In this document: positions 10,501 through 22,747 of the stretch, in pieces
How the letters are laid out: each line of letters opens with the position of its first letter
How positions within the stretch are numbered: position 1 is the first letter of the stretch
NCBI RefSeq assembly: GCF_000182565.1
Contig: NW_015971543.1
Coordinates: 283,397-347,396, forward strand
DNA: 64,000 nt
Direction of reading: 5' to 3'
Origin: Spizellomyces punctatus DAOM BR117
Taxonomy: Eukaryota > Chytridiomycota > Chytridiomycetes > Spizellomycetales > Spizellomycetaceae
Made by a program: the position numbers and the translations under genes
The notes under the pieces: generated by a model
What the model was told of the DNA's origin: nothing
The model's input: the letters and a program-made list of their open reading frames with translations, nothing else
Databases searched by the model: none

Positions 10501-10691
10501 AAGACCGTCATGTTACAGCTATAGGCGACAGAACTGTACTTGTAATCTGATATGCTCACCGTCTCTATAGTGTAATTAGAAAAGGGCAGCATCACATGAA
10601 ACCGCAGTTCCGCTGGCCCTGTGCCAGCCATTACACCGGGGGCGATCAAACTTAGCCATCGCAATAGAGAAACTAGCGTTCGGGATAACAT
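7505..10691 (-). CDS. Class C (GABA-B-like) G-protein-coupled receptor with PH-like C-terminal domain
   Basis: Nine exons read on the minus strand: 10691-10560, 10488-10342, 10285-10133, 10057-9519, 9446-9328, 9264-8747, 8677-8380, 8312-7975 and 7912-7505. The phases fit throughout and give 883 aa. Order of parts: signal peptide (MLSRTLVSLLRWLSLIAPG), a periplasmic-binding-fold ligand domain (GVLGEFNSGATEVLS, KKIAIIASDTVYGQS, YVWIGGENM), then seven membrane helices starting SPLTIVAFLLYSIMLA. The class C signature KLWRIYWIFDN lies before helix 4 or so. The cytosolic tail ends in a PH-like segment (FCDIRIVPKELLD ... AEEWETFL). Class C receptors sense small ligands such as GABA or glutamate; the ligand here is unknown. 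One intron (10341-10286) lacks an AG acceptor. An in-frame ATG at 10724 is an alternative start but spoils the signal peptide. Confidence 0.85.
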
Positions 10692-12984
10692 TCTAGGCAA
10701 GTCATAAAGATTGTGAAATGACACTTAAATCACCGGGCAACTGGCCTGAACTATTTATAATATGGCAATGTCTGTTATCTTTGGAATTAGGACACCATAT
10801 GAAGGTCTCCATTAGTATGTGGTATAGCCACAATAGATGTATTCAAACTTTTGGCTTCCGACATGCAAATCGCAAAGAACGCCGATTCACTTGTCCTTCA
10901 TTTTGACCTAACCATATCGGCACTCAAACATAGGCCTCAAATCAAAGGAGCGGAGGGCTTCTGGAAGGGACTCCCTCGGTTGCCAGGTGCAAACAACAAA
11001 CTAAACTCAGTGGCTCCATGCTATGTTGCCCACATAGTAACTTTGACAGAATAAATTCCAAATTCTGTCGGTAATTAAAGTTCTGGCTCCATGTACTAAT
11101 AAGATGTTCACATTCGACTTTGGTAACTTTGGGCCACACTTTCAATATGGCTGAAGGATCATGCAAATGAATAGCCCGCAAACATTAGCGCGTGAAAATA
11201 ACAAATATGGTCGGGCAGTCTGGTTATTGTTTGACATCCGGAACTGATGAACTGATTGAAACTTCAAGAAGAAGTGGATGCAATCAGAACATATTGACTG
11301 AGATATTTGGCCTCATTCGAGTCCTCAAATGATGATGCGGAAATAAAACTTCTGTAAGTTCTGTAAGTAGGCCAGCCGTAACATAGTCCCTCAACAGCTA
11401 ATCTACTAGTCAATATGAACTAGCAATTTCCATCAACTTCTTGCGAATAAAGAATTATCCCATAAATAACCATAAATAAAGGAAACTACGGTCCCACCAA
11501 TTTTGAATGATGACATGCCATTCTCCGGTTTTTTTCCGGCATAAAAAACGAGGGTAACTTCAATGAATATAACTTCCAGGTATTACTTGGACTACAACCG
11601 AACCTCCGGCTCTTCCGTAGTTGTTTCACTCTTCACAAACTATAAACGCCTCCTTGGTCGGAAGTAGCTGCGTTGTCATTGTTTTCTGAAAATAGTTCGA
11701 AATCTGACAACAGGATGAAAGACCCTGATATGTGAAAATCTGGATATTCCGTGGTTCAGTCCTCAACACATCGCTTTTCCGCCGTAAGTTTCTTTCATGC
11801 GCGATAGGCGCCAATTACCAGCGGAAACCCTGCATTCGCATAATACGTTTGAGATAAGAATGTCCGTAAACTATTCCCAAGGTAAAATCTCGCAAAGTTT
11901 CTCCCCTGACTTTATTCACAGTTGCACTTGGATTGGTCGCAATAAAATATGAAAACCAGCGAGGAAATGGATCGTACGTGGCGCACAGTAAAAAAATGCA
12001 TACAACAAATCTAGAAATTCCATTGCATCCAACGAGGTAGGTGCAGCATTACGGAGCAACAGACCCATTCTGGTACAGCATCTTGCTCATCTCCAACAGA
12101 TGGAACGCGTCAAAATCCAGGACAGCTCGACAGAAAGGACGTTGCAGGCCATAATACAGATTTGTGTAGCGCAGACAACCACAAAACTGAGGACTTCTTA
12201 TCGAAATGTCCTTTTTAAACGGATACAATATTTCAGATGTCAATCCTGAAATCGATATGTGTATATAATTTGTAGATAGCAATATTATCCCGTTAACCAT
12301 TACCGCAGTCCTATGCTGTCATATTCATAGTGTGAACGTGGTTGAAAATGGCACTAGGACCCATTATTATCCGGATTAGTCCGGTTAATCGTATCGCATA
12401 ATCAGAACCCCCATCTATCGCTCAAAGCGGTGAGGCATGCATGCTAATGTTCTCCAAACTGCGGTGTGGCACATGCTAATGTAACGTTTTTTCTTTCAGC
12501 TGGACCCCATTTTGCCACATTCGAGGTCTATAAAGGGGGGCCTTCTGTCTCTTCCCTCTCTCCCCTTCCTCACCAGTTCCTCGACTCTCAAAGCATCTGC
12601 CAAACGCTCAAGCAACTCTCAAGTCCATCATGAGAGTACTGCTCTGGTGCTGAGGACCTCGCCCTCCCGACTACCAGCAACTGGAACCAGCGCAGCTTCG
12701 GAACCAACAAAGCTGTTATTATGCTGCCACATTAGTTGAGCTTGGTTGGTATGTACTGATGGCATCATCTCTTTTCATGTTATTCTGTCACTGACATGCA
12801 GTTTTTTTCTCTAGTCTCCAAGCCTTGTCCCTGAAAATCCCCCAGCTTGTGACGCTGCCCAGTCGATTCGCTCCTGGATGCAAGAGTCTGGCTTCAATGC
12901 CATCAAGAGTTCTGGATCAAGGCCTAGTAGGGACCGCGTGTGGTGGTGGGCAGTTATCCGGTTAGAACAACCGTTACGTATTGC
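10692..12984. other. Gene-poor 2.3 kb
   Basis: No ORF with recognisable content on either strand. Mostly AT-rich sequence with scattered stops. A TATAAAGG followed by a G run lies at 12529-12540, then pyrimidine-rich sequence and an open stretch (12512-12739, 75 codons) that I do not recognise. This could be a promoter for an unrecognised transcript or part of an LTR. The last part leads into SINE copy B. Confidence 0.4.
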
Positions 12985-13083
12985 GTGCATAATTGCCTAG
13001 TAGTTAGTTAGCTTTTCCGAACCGGTTGTCGCCGGTTTATTCCCTGGTGTAGTAGCTAGTGCCATTTTCTGTCACCTCTACAC
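12985..13083 (+). mobile_element. tRNA-derived SINE-like repeat, copy B
   Basis: Best-conserved part is 13012-13063: TTTTCCGAACCGGTTGTCGC, then a degraded B box, TTCCCTGGTG and GCTAGTGCCA. It matches copy A at 15-130 in the same order but has lost two bases in the GCGC run and changed the B-box GTTCAATCC to GTTTATTCC. The copy is therefore older or no longer transcribed. It lies just beyond the 3' end of the F-box gene, pointing against it. Confidence 0.6.
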
Positions 13084-13141
13084 TAAGAATAAGTCACTCA
13101 TACATCATGAAGCTATCGCCAAGCTGTTCACCGCGGCATTC

Positions 13142-15254
13142 TCATATCTCATCCACTCCTAACGCCACAGATGGTTTACCAAAGTTTGCGTCAAATCCAA
13201 CAGCGCCTTCCGCAAAGAAAACGGCGCCGTCAGCTCGCACATCCTTACGCTTTCCAAAGTCAAAGGCAAAAGCGCTAGAGCCTGTTTCATCTTCATTCAT
13301 TCCCAAAAGACCGTAGCGCCGCCAACGCGGTGAAAGCCTTAACCACCTTGTCGAGCTACCAGCTCGTAAACCGGCTCCATGTAGTATGCTCTCAAAGTTT
13401 TTCAGATTGCGCTGGGAGAGGACTATATAAAATGGGTCCATGTCTGATTTTGTCATATCCAATCGACCTGTTTGATCAAGCGGCCGACGCGCATCAAGGA
13501 TGTCTTCGATTGTTTGCAGGATTCGAGATGATGAAGCGTCTGGGCTACTCATGAACGAGTCGCACAAATCATATGTCGACGTAGAGGTGGTTGTTGTGCT
13601 TGTTGACGTTGGGTCTGTTTCGTCCGGTGCGGGGGTAATGGTGATGGTCTGTGCGATATCGGATAGCGCGGAAAAGCGACGGTCAAGAATGCCTTGTGGT
13701 TGATCAGGTGTGGCTGCATGACTGCAGGTTGTGTAATCTGGCCAAACAAAATCTGATAATTGGACATGTAAGTGGGTCACAATTGCGATGCCAATTTTGA
13801 TGAATGAGTACTTACAAATGGTAGCTTTGAACTTGGTGTACGGATTTTCCTTTTCCTCCTTGGATAGCATAGTTTCTTCTGACGTTCCAGTCCTTGCGTG
13901 TGCAGACTGACAATGCTGGTGGTATTGCCATTGGTGACAAAAATCCGTCTGCGTTTCCTTGCCAGTGCCCTCGTTATGTGTGCTCGGTTCCGGTTCTGGA
14001 GAGAGTACAGTTGTTACCGGTATCGGAAGAGGTCTGTCCTCTGGAGCGTGCGCGTTGATGGATGGAAGCTAGAGAAACAAAGTGAGACGAGTGAGACGGG
14101 AACTTGGTCCAATATGCAATGAGAGCAAAGAAACAGACACTTACTATTGCGAATAAGTACGTAGGTACCGTCTTGCACTCATTTTTCTGCTTTCCTCGCA
14201 AGGCTCTTTTTGCCAGAAACTTGTCCAACACATCCAAACCAGCCCTACTTCCAATCATCAGTCCTGCATACCGATAAGGATCCTCCTCGGTTCTGTCCGC
14301 TATCTGCTCAACATTCCCGCTGACAAATTTTGCAAACCAATCACGTACATCGGCAATCTCATTTTGCTCTGACTGATCGTTTTCTCCCGCATCCCCAGCT
14401 CGATCTGGTCCCATGCCACCCATCCGACCATGTCGACCCCACAACCTACGCGAATGTTTCCATGTCGTATGACCGCAGTCCCACCATTCGCGCAGATCAG
14501 AATCTTTATTTGTCAAGCCTCTCACACAATGGCCATCATGAATCCAAGTACCCTCTACTTGGGAACCAAAGGACGGTACAACCTCCGCCACCTCTCCATG
14601 GCGAATCCCATGAAACTGAGAAATAGTATCTGCACCGCCAAAGAAAAACCCATCATCGACGGATGCTCTCTGCTCTTCCTCTTCACTTATCGTATTTTTG
14701 CGAACTATGTCCTCAAGATTGCCCAGAGTTGGGTCAGTAGTGTCAAAGCCAGCAGAGGTGCGTAGTTGGATATCACGCCAAGTCGTTCGACCAACTCTTC
14801 GTAGACATTGCTGGAGGGATTCTAGTCCAGAAGATCCATCAACGATCAAGGTGTGCGTGGTGGGGTGCGACGATGTTCGTGTGTGGATCGTAACAAGGGG
14901 GCCGCCGTGGAGGGTCGGGTGAAGCATTACACGCATCGTCCAAGACTCTGGTTCTGTCGGTACACTCCCTCTTCCATAGTGTAATGGGAAATCAACCCAG
15001 CCCACATTGGGTCCAACTTCCATGCCGAGATCAAACACCCTACCATGTCCATCCCCTTTACTGAACCCTTTTTGAACACCCCACTCAGGTTTTTGAAGTA
15101 CCCACTCCACTGCATTTCTCCAAGCCCTACAAACGCCTTTGCAGGATAAAATTAAATCATCTAGACAAGGTGGATTCGTGTGTAGTCGGGTAAAGAGGAT
15201 GAGAAGGATGTCTGTTGGAAGAGCTGTAGGGCCATTGCGACCTGATGATGACAT
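13142..15254 (-). CDS. F-box protein, otherwise unrecognised
   Basis: Three exons, 15254-14145, 14068-13816 and 13752-13142, with GT-AG introns in matching phase, give 657 aa. Residues about 11-55 (ALPTDILLILFTRL ... CKGVCRAWRNAVEWVL) form an F-box, the Skp1-binding motif of SCF ubiquitin ligases. The rest has tryptophan-rich stretches (WWDCGHTTWKH), an acidic patch near SEEEEQ, a Ser/Thr run and a C-terminus ending FGKPSVALGVDEI. I see no LRR, WD40 or Kelch repeat, so its substrate-binding part is unassigned. A possible 5'-leader intron (donor about 15357, acceptor about 15280) precedes the start. The F-box call is fair; everything else is open. Confidence 0.65.
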
Positions 15255-16000
15255 GCTAAACGAGAAGCTCTGGACCGTCTGCAGTCAAGGGAAGGAAACA
15301 ATTAGAGGTGATATTTCTTTCCTCTGGTTACAGATCTGATCGGAAACTGACGCTTACGGAGTTGCTGCGCCATATCCAAGCCACGCTCCAGCGATTACTT
15401 GGCGAGACTCTCCGTCTAGGTTAGACTTATTAGCATATCATTCACACTGAAAGAGTTTGGAAATCATGCAAACATGAATAATCCTGCAGACGACATGACT
15501 AGAATTGACGTATTTCGATCGTATACTTATTTTCACAAATCTTTGAATATCTTTTAAACCAGCCAGTTTCGCTCTACGTTCCAACACCTTCAAATAGTGT
15601 ACGATGCTCGAATTGATTAGCGTCCACGAATACCGAGAAACGGCGATATTTTGGTAAAGTAGAGTTATCATGTGAAATACAGCATTGTACCTCTAATAGA
15701 ATACGGTATGTTCCGGGGAGATCCCGCAATAAAAACAGCATGAGTATTAGATAAATCTGGAGCAATTTGGCTTTTGATTGACTGACTTTGATGTACGTAC
15801 AGTAACAGCTAGACCCGCACGCGGGAACGATCGAAAATACGATGTTCTGGCTGATCGGTGAAGCGATAATATGTAAGTGAAGAGGACAAGTTTACACGAC
15901 GTGATGCAGCATATAATATTTTACTGAAAAGTGTTTACATGGATATTTTACAGTATCTGGCAATAAATGAAAGCGCATCCTCACATCCCTACATAATATA
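15255..16000. other. Intergenic region, no gene seen
   Basis: Contains the probable 5' leader of the F-box gene (about 15255-15400). Further on it is AT-rich sequence with only short unsupported ORFs. It is followed by the 3' end of the helicase gene. Confidence 0.4.
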
Positions 16001-19000
16001 CTACGCATTCATCTCCTCCAATTTTTCATGCAACCCCCTTTGCACATCACAGAGAACCAGATAGACATCCCAAATCCTATTATCTCTCCACCTTGGCTTT
16101 ATTTTGATGGGCGGGAGCCACTTGGTTGGCCCCTCTAGTTCCTCACCATCAGACTCTTCATCATTGTCCTCTTCGACCAGTTCAGGATGCCCGTCCCCAT
16201 ATACTTCCGAGATCAATTCCTCATCCTGTTTCCTCATTTTTTCTTCCCACGCACGTAAAAGCACAGTCAATCCAGTTCTCAAAGCAGCGACAATGAGCAA
16301 AAAGTCATTAATCAGCTGCCATACGTCCCCTGGTCGTATTCCGTTTCCATCAATGAGCGCCTGGAACTGGCCGTGCTTGTAAAAGTCAACAATGTACGAG
16401 TCGAGAACGGTACTTGTGTCAAGAAGTTCATAGACGGTTGGAACCACTGTATGTTGAAGTCTCACACCGCCACGGAGAGTGCGAGACATCTCTTTCACGG
16501 ATTTGAATTTATCGTCCTTGCCAGAGAGGGCAACGAACGGAGATCTGGCCACATAACTGAGCGATGTATCCGCAAGACGAGCAAACATGGGTGATTCTTT
16601 CGGCACGGCGCGGCGAGTTTTCACAAAAGCCCGCTCAGATAAAGGCAGATAAGTTATTTCCTCCTCTTTCAATGTCCGCACATAATGATGGATATAAGAC
16701 TCCATGATACGGAACACTAGAATGTTGTGCTCCGAAAGGACCTTACGCATTGCCTCGGGCATAGGCTCAAGGAAAACCTTTGAAGGCGATCTCCTTATTA
16801 ATTCTTTTGCAAAGGCCGTAAGAGTCGATGGCCGTTCACGCCTGTCAGTATAAATCATGAACCGTAAGCCCAGCATCGGAGGATTCATCGATCAATGATA
16901 TCACCACCTTACCTGCCAAATAAGTGAGCAAGACATGTTAACATAGTCAAATTAGGATCCTTTCCAAGGGCGATCTCGCTTAGTACACCGGAATTCAAAA
17001 GAACCGCGAAACACAAATTCTGCAATTTCCACAAGTGTTAGTCCAAAAAACCAAATCAGTGTCTTCAAGATTCAAGTGAACCGGAAACCTACCATCGGCT
17101 CCGTCCAATACAAGTGGGAAACAATCCCTGCCAAGTTAATGGGGTGTCCATTCACATCCAGCAGCTCGGCTCTACGCAAGTACTCAATAGAGAACCTCAA
17201 ATGGTGCAAAACCTCCTGTTTTGTCGCCGGGTTCACGATCGATAATCTTCCCAATGTAAGTACCTCTTCCAACATTTTCTGTCCCATGTCGGCTGCGTCC
17301 GCGTCGCTCAGCAGCTGATGCAACCTGAGAACGAGTGTTGTGGAGAGCGGGAAATGCCCACTAAGATCCGGTAGCCGAGAAGCAAGGAGACGATAGACCT
17401 TTTCGAGTGGCAATCCAAAGAAGACAACGTTACCAAGCAGATCAAATCCACGTCTTCCAGCTCGTCCAGCAGCCTGTCTGTACTCTAGTGCGGTCAAATA
17501 AACGCTGTCCTCGGTGAAGACTGAGGTAGCAGCTGGCATATTGATACCCAGTGCTAGTGTTCCAGTCGCAACAACTACACGTAGCCATCCTGCCCGGAAC
17601 CACCTCTCCACAAGTTGACGATACCGCAGGTTCATTCCTGCATGATGGATCCCAATACCACGTCGCAATGCTGAACACAAGCCAGGATCAACCCTTCCCC
17701 ATTTTCTGAGCCCATTGATTTCTGCATCAATTTCCGATGGCGACAGACTGGACTTTAACCCAGCGAAACTAAAGGCGGCTAACGGGGCGTCGGGGTCAAA
17801 CGTGGACTCCCAGCCCATATCGGAATCCGGAAGATTGTCCGCGTCTTCAGACCGCGTTTGTGCTCGTGCTTGTTTCTCTTGTGCGGCTTGTCGGACAGCC
17901 TCGGCAGCTTTCCAGGCCTTCCATGCTTTGATCTTGGCTTTCCATTCCGGACTCGTTCGCTTGTACTTTTTTTCAGCTTTCTTCAACTCTGCCCATATTC
18001 GTAGCCCTAATTGCTCCACGTTGTCACGGGAGTAGTTGAAGAGGATGGCTGGGAGTTTCCCATTTCTATGGAGATCATGACATAATGCGATCACATTCTT
18101 CAATGCAAACTTGAGCCCAATGGGTTCTTCTCCAATGGCACTTCTACATGTTTCCCAGGTAGCACGTAGTTTCTCCGTCATTCTGTCCATGACGCGGCTG
18201 TACGGTCTCGAATTTCGTGCGCCCGGCATCTCCATCCAGCTCTGCAATATCGCCTTTAATTCGTTCTGGTACTGTATGATATCAGACTTTTTGATGTACT
18301 TGTGGCCAAAGTACTCTTCAGGCTTCAGTTTTGACAGTAATTCAGCGCCTTCCCCACGTTGCTCACTAGCCATAGTTTCATATAACTGTAAGCATTCGAA
18401 AGGTTCCAAATGGAGATCATCAGGAATAGTAGTAGCACCAAGGGAGAGAGCGGCGACTGGATGCAGATGGCAAAGACTAGTACCCCGCTCGCTCGAATCT
18501 TCATCCAACCTTGTGAACTTGGGTAGATTCAAAGGAAGATAAACGAATTTTCGGAGATCGGAATATCGGTGCGCATGTCTGACCATTTCCAACTTGTGCC
18601 CTTTTGCAGTTTGCACGGCTTCCAACCACTATATTTGGTATTCGAAAAGCACAACCATTAGGCAATTATTCGGTTACGAAAGTAGCACTTCTCCTTTCTC
18701 ACCTGACTAAACTCTGTAGGATTTCCCACTGTGGCCGAAAGCGCAACAATTGGAGAAGGTGAAAGAATAAGATTTTGCTCCCAAATTAAGCCACCGTCAA
18801 GGTTACCTGTGTTAGCGAAATACCAAATAAGCAACGTGTACACAATTGCGTGCCCCGCAGAAACCAGCGTCACCTACTAATGCTATGTATCTCATCGAAG
18901 ATGATACGCCTTAGACGTGGGGTCCACTCGGCACTTACATCAGGCTGGAGCATCAATATTTGTAATATATGCGGTACCTATGGAACGAGTAAAAACTTTA

Positions 19001-22000
19001 CCATCAATTCATGATGCCAACGGCGAAGAGCAATTTATGCAACTTACTGTAATCAAGACTTGACATTTTAGAGGCTCATGGATTCGATAATCTCTGGTAT
19101 GGACCGCCCAGACGGTTCGCCCCGGATGCTTGTAGACTTTTGAGAATCTCGCCGAAATTTCCGCGGCGATCTGATTCACAAGCGCTTTCGTCGGCGCAAC
19201 ATACACAACGACACCATCATCACTCTCCCGCAGCACCTTTTCAATTGCATAAAATGCAATGAATGTTTTGCCGGCAGAGGTTGGGGCAACCACGAAAACG
19301 GATTCGTTGGCGTCGATTTTGTCAAGGACTTTACGCTGCCATTCATCCGGAAGGAAATCGACTCTTGGGTCTGGAGCAGATCCCATTGTACGGTCCATAT
19401 GCGATCCGTAATGCAACATCTGAAACCTTGCTAAACTGTGGTGGCTCTTGAGCCAAGATATGTTGGTCGGACGACGGGGATACATGAACTTAAACGAGAG
19501 CTGGTCATCCTCGGCGAGCGCGCCATGTATCCCGTCTAATTTGGCCGAGCCCTTCTTAGCTGCAGATCTCTCTTTGGTACTTGAACCTTTCTTAATTTTG
19601 TCGCTGGACTTGGCTTTCACTTTCGGGGACATCGATCTGGCCCCTGGCTCCAGTAACCCAACCACTTCCAAAACGTTCAAGGCTTCTGCCACGGTCGCTT
19701 TTGTAGATGCAGTAGACGTTATTATCTGTCTGCACAATTTGAAGATCTGCACCAAAACAGGCATTCCTTCCTCTTTTCTATCGTGGGTTGTCTCCTCTCC
19801 GTTTGCCCCGATACAGAACGTAGCCCACTTTTTCAATAGGATCATGACCAAGTATAGATTTTGCTCTTCTGCTAATGAACTCGGCGTGTCAACCTTGGCA
19901 ATTGCGCGCTCCAATTCGATTCGTTGCGTGTCAATGTTTTCTATTCGCTCTATCATGTCTCGTATGATAGTCCACTTCTTGCGGGCCGCCTCTTCTTTAC
20001 CAGCTTGGAGTCGAGCATCATTGGCAGCTCGGATGTCATCCGCCTTACCGCTTTTCTTTTTACCAGACGCTTTCGCTCCACTATTCCCTTTGCTTGTAGT
20101 TGGTTGATGTCCATGTGGTTGAACGATAATTGTCTTTGGTTTCAGAATTCTGCCGCTCGCGCCGGTCAACGAACTGGCATACTTTTGTATGGAGTAAGCA
20201 TGGCCCTGCTCCGATTTCCTCGCAATGCCTGTTTTCTTTTGAGCGCTGAAGACTCTTCCTCCCGATGCAGGCTTTTTCAAAGACGGCAGAGGTTTATGTA
20301 CATGCCAATGATGCTTTTCGTAATTTGGAATCACTTGGGAATCAAATACAGAATCATTGATACTGGTATCGATCACCGCGGTTGGTAGATCTGGTAAACG
20401 GTGCATCAGATATGGCTGATTATAGGGAAGCAGAGGAAGGATGGCTTCATTAGATTCAGTCGAGGTAGATACATGTATAGCATATTCCACAGGACTTGTT
20501 CTGGCTGCTTCTTGAAGTGCCATCAAGTCCCATAACGTTGATGTATCATCATCTGGCGTAATGACTTTGTAGGTTTCCTCGGCTTTACCGACTTGTGGTA
20601 AATCACCAATCCAGTCTTTTGGGGACGCGGCGCTACTATCATGAAATTTCGCAATGATCTCAAGTAATAGAGACTTGAACAGGCGCTCATCGACAATATC
20701 CATCACATCATTGGTCGAATCCGCATTGGTCACCAGATTGGTGGCCGTCATGTAAAAGCCGGTCAAAAAATTGTCAAGCGAGGCCATATGCTTGAGATCA
20801 AATGGCAGTGACGCCTCCCGCCTGGCACGCAGCTCCAGGGGTATAGTAGGTAATAATAACGAATGAATTAGGAATATTTTCGCCAAGTCTTGCTGAAAGA
20901 CGTCAAGTCCAGGAAGAATTACGCTGAGAATTTGTCCTACGATTGGAGCATCGGGAGTCATAGCGGCCATATTGGTTTCATTAGCGTCCTTAGAAGCTAC
21001 TTGGTTAACACGCTTAGCGATCGCAGCTTCCAATCTCCTTCTAGCACGCAGGAAAGCTTTCTTGTGAACGGCAGGATCGGAGGCTTGCATAAAGCGAAGT
21101 GATGTATGAAACACGAAGCTGACAATCTAGTGTACATGGAGAAGAAAAAGTAAGCAAAACTCGCCACCATTTCAGCAGATACTGGAGTGTACGAACCTTA
21201 TTGTCCCGAAACATATCTTCGGACATAAGAGTCACTGTTAGGCCTTGATGCAAAAACATCCACATTGACTCTAACATCATGCGACGCTGTGCATCGTCAT
21301 GTTCATTCGGTTCGTCAGCATCAACAGACACCGCTGTGCCGTCATCGGTCATAATAAAGTACGGCTAAAAGAGATGTGTATTTGAACATTGTACAATACA
21401 ATTCAACGTAACACTTGTTCCCGTACCTTTTTCGCTTCCACATAGTTGGCCCAATCTTCCGAGAAAACCGACTCAAATACATTGACAGCGACATTCGTGT
21501 TGTTCCGTAGGTGCCGTATTATGATCTCGCGAATAAACTGCCGGCAGTGGACATCTTTGGGTTGTCCTGTTTTGGAGGTCGCAGTGCAGACTCTCTTCCT
21601 ATCTGGGGGCGCGAGGGGAATGAATATTGCTTACTGGCGGCTATGTCATGAACTGCATCAATATGGGCACACACCATTGAAAAAGGCCAGCTCAAAATTA
21701 GATTTCGCATCGAGCAATTTCTTCAAGAACAACTCAGCGGCATAGAGGCAATGAAGAGCTTGTATACTGTCCGCCTCTGAGGAACGAATATCTGACCAAG
21801 AAGGAACCGAATCAGCGTAAAGCATGTCAAACTCCTCTTTCGTCGCTAGCACAAGTGACGTGGCCCAACCTCAGGGCTGACAAGGAAACTCACCAGATGC
21901 ACTGTGCAATGCTAAGCAGACAAGGGTATCCCCATCCACAACAAACAGCTCTGTCCCAGCAAAGTCTCCAATAACATCAACATAAACTGGCCGGAGATCC

Positions 22001-22032
22001 AGGTACCATTGCGTGGTGTTGGCGAAAGACAT
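16001..22032 (-). CDS. DDX60-like Ski2-family DExH-box RNA helicase
   Basis: A large multi-exon gene on the minus strand. It starts at ATG 22032 (exon 1, 22032-21894, with [16 protein letters not shown], typical of the DDX60 N-terminus) and ends with a stop at 16001. Helicase motifs in order: Walker A APTSAGKT and APTKALVNQ (about 19280-19150), DEIH (about 18905), LSATVGNP (about 18740) and [12 protein letters not shown] (about 17470). A DDX60-type C-terminal region ends near EKLEEMNA. The insert between the N-terminal part and the helicase core is Lys/Ser-rich. Introns are 50-90 nt GT-AG. In animals DDX60 acts in RNA sensing and antiviral responses; fungal members are little studied. The helicase core looks intact. 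An exon between 21745 and 21440 is split by a 72 nt intron that I placed by frame. Confidence 0.85.
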
Positions 22033-22747
22033 TGTGTTTGCGGTGGACTAAATTGCGGGCTAAATAAAAGCGCTGTCAAAACCAAACTACTGCTGAGGAA
22101 CAGAGTATATTGGTTAGTCTCTGTGTATGGTGGGAACATTTCTCTTGTTACCTTTTGAAAAGTCTTTCGATTGACGTCTTTTGAGTCTTTGCCAGCGCTT
22201 GACGGGTCTCGCAGGAGAAGCACTCGTGCATTAAAGCCATACCACGCTCCTTCGTGCCATCTGCGCAAGCCGCACTGCGGCAAGCCATGTGTCACCCAGC
22301 ATAGCTGACGCATGTCAAGTACGGCGAACAAGATGCCGACACGACGGTAAAGGTCTTGCAGAGCTTACAGAGGAGAACTCCTAAGAAGATGAAATTGGGG
22401 AAGGACGATGTTGCGACTGTGACTCAAACTGACTCACTTTTCAAAATTCACGAGGCACCCACTACTGGTGAGGCAGTGGGGCCACATCATGCACAACGAG
22501 TATAAAATGCCTGATACTATTGCATCAGCGATTAGCAATGTAGGAGTGGTAGATCTGTAATCGCACACAGAGGCACTGCTCAGAAAGGTGTTTTTGAACT
22601 GTTTCATGATTTCAAGCAACCTATTGCTCGAGACTTTGCTTTCTGAAGCACTATGTATCAGCCCATCACAATACCCCAACCATAGAATAATCACCACTAG
22701 GCAAAAAAGTACAATAAAAATACGGAATCCACATCTCATTAATAGGC
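22033..22747. other. Intergenic region between DDX60-like promoter and GH26 3' end
   Basis: About 0.7 kb. Both flanking genes lie on the minus strand, so this holds the 5' flank of the DDX60-like gene and the 3' region of the GH26 gene. Short ORFs here have no recognisable content. Confidence 0.4.

Noticed and set aside
12340-12400. Another SINE-like piece (ATGGCACTAGGACCC)
   Set aside because: Only the short CACTAG-type tail matches; the neighbouring bases diverge.
21690-21711. A 22 nt mini-intron in the DDX60-like gene
   Set aside because: Using the same donor with a later CCCCCAG acceptor gives a normal 72 nt intron and a good frame.
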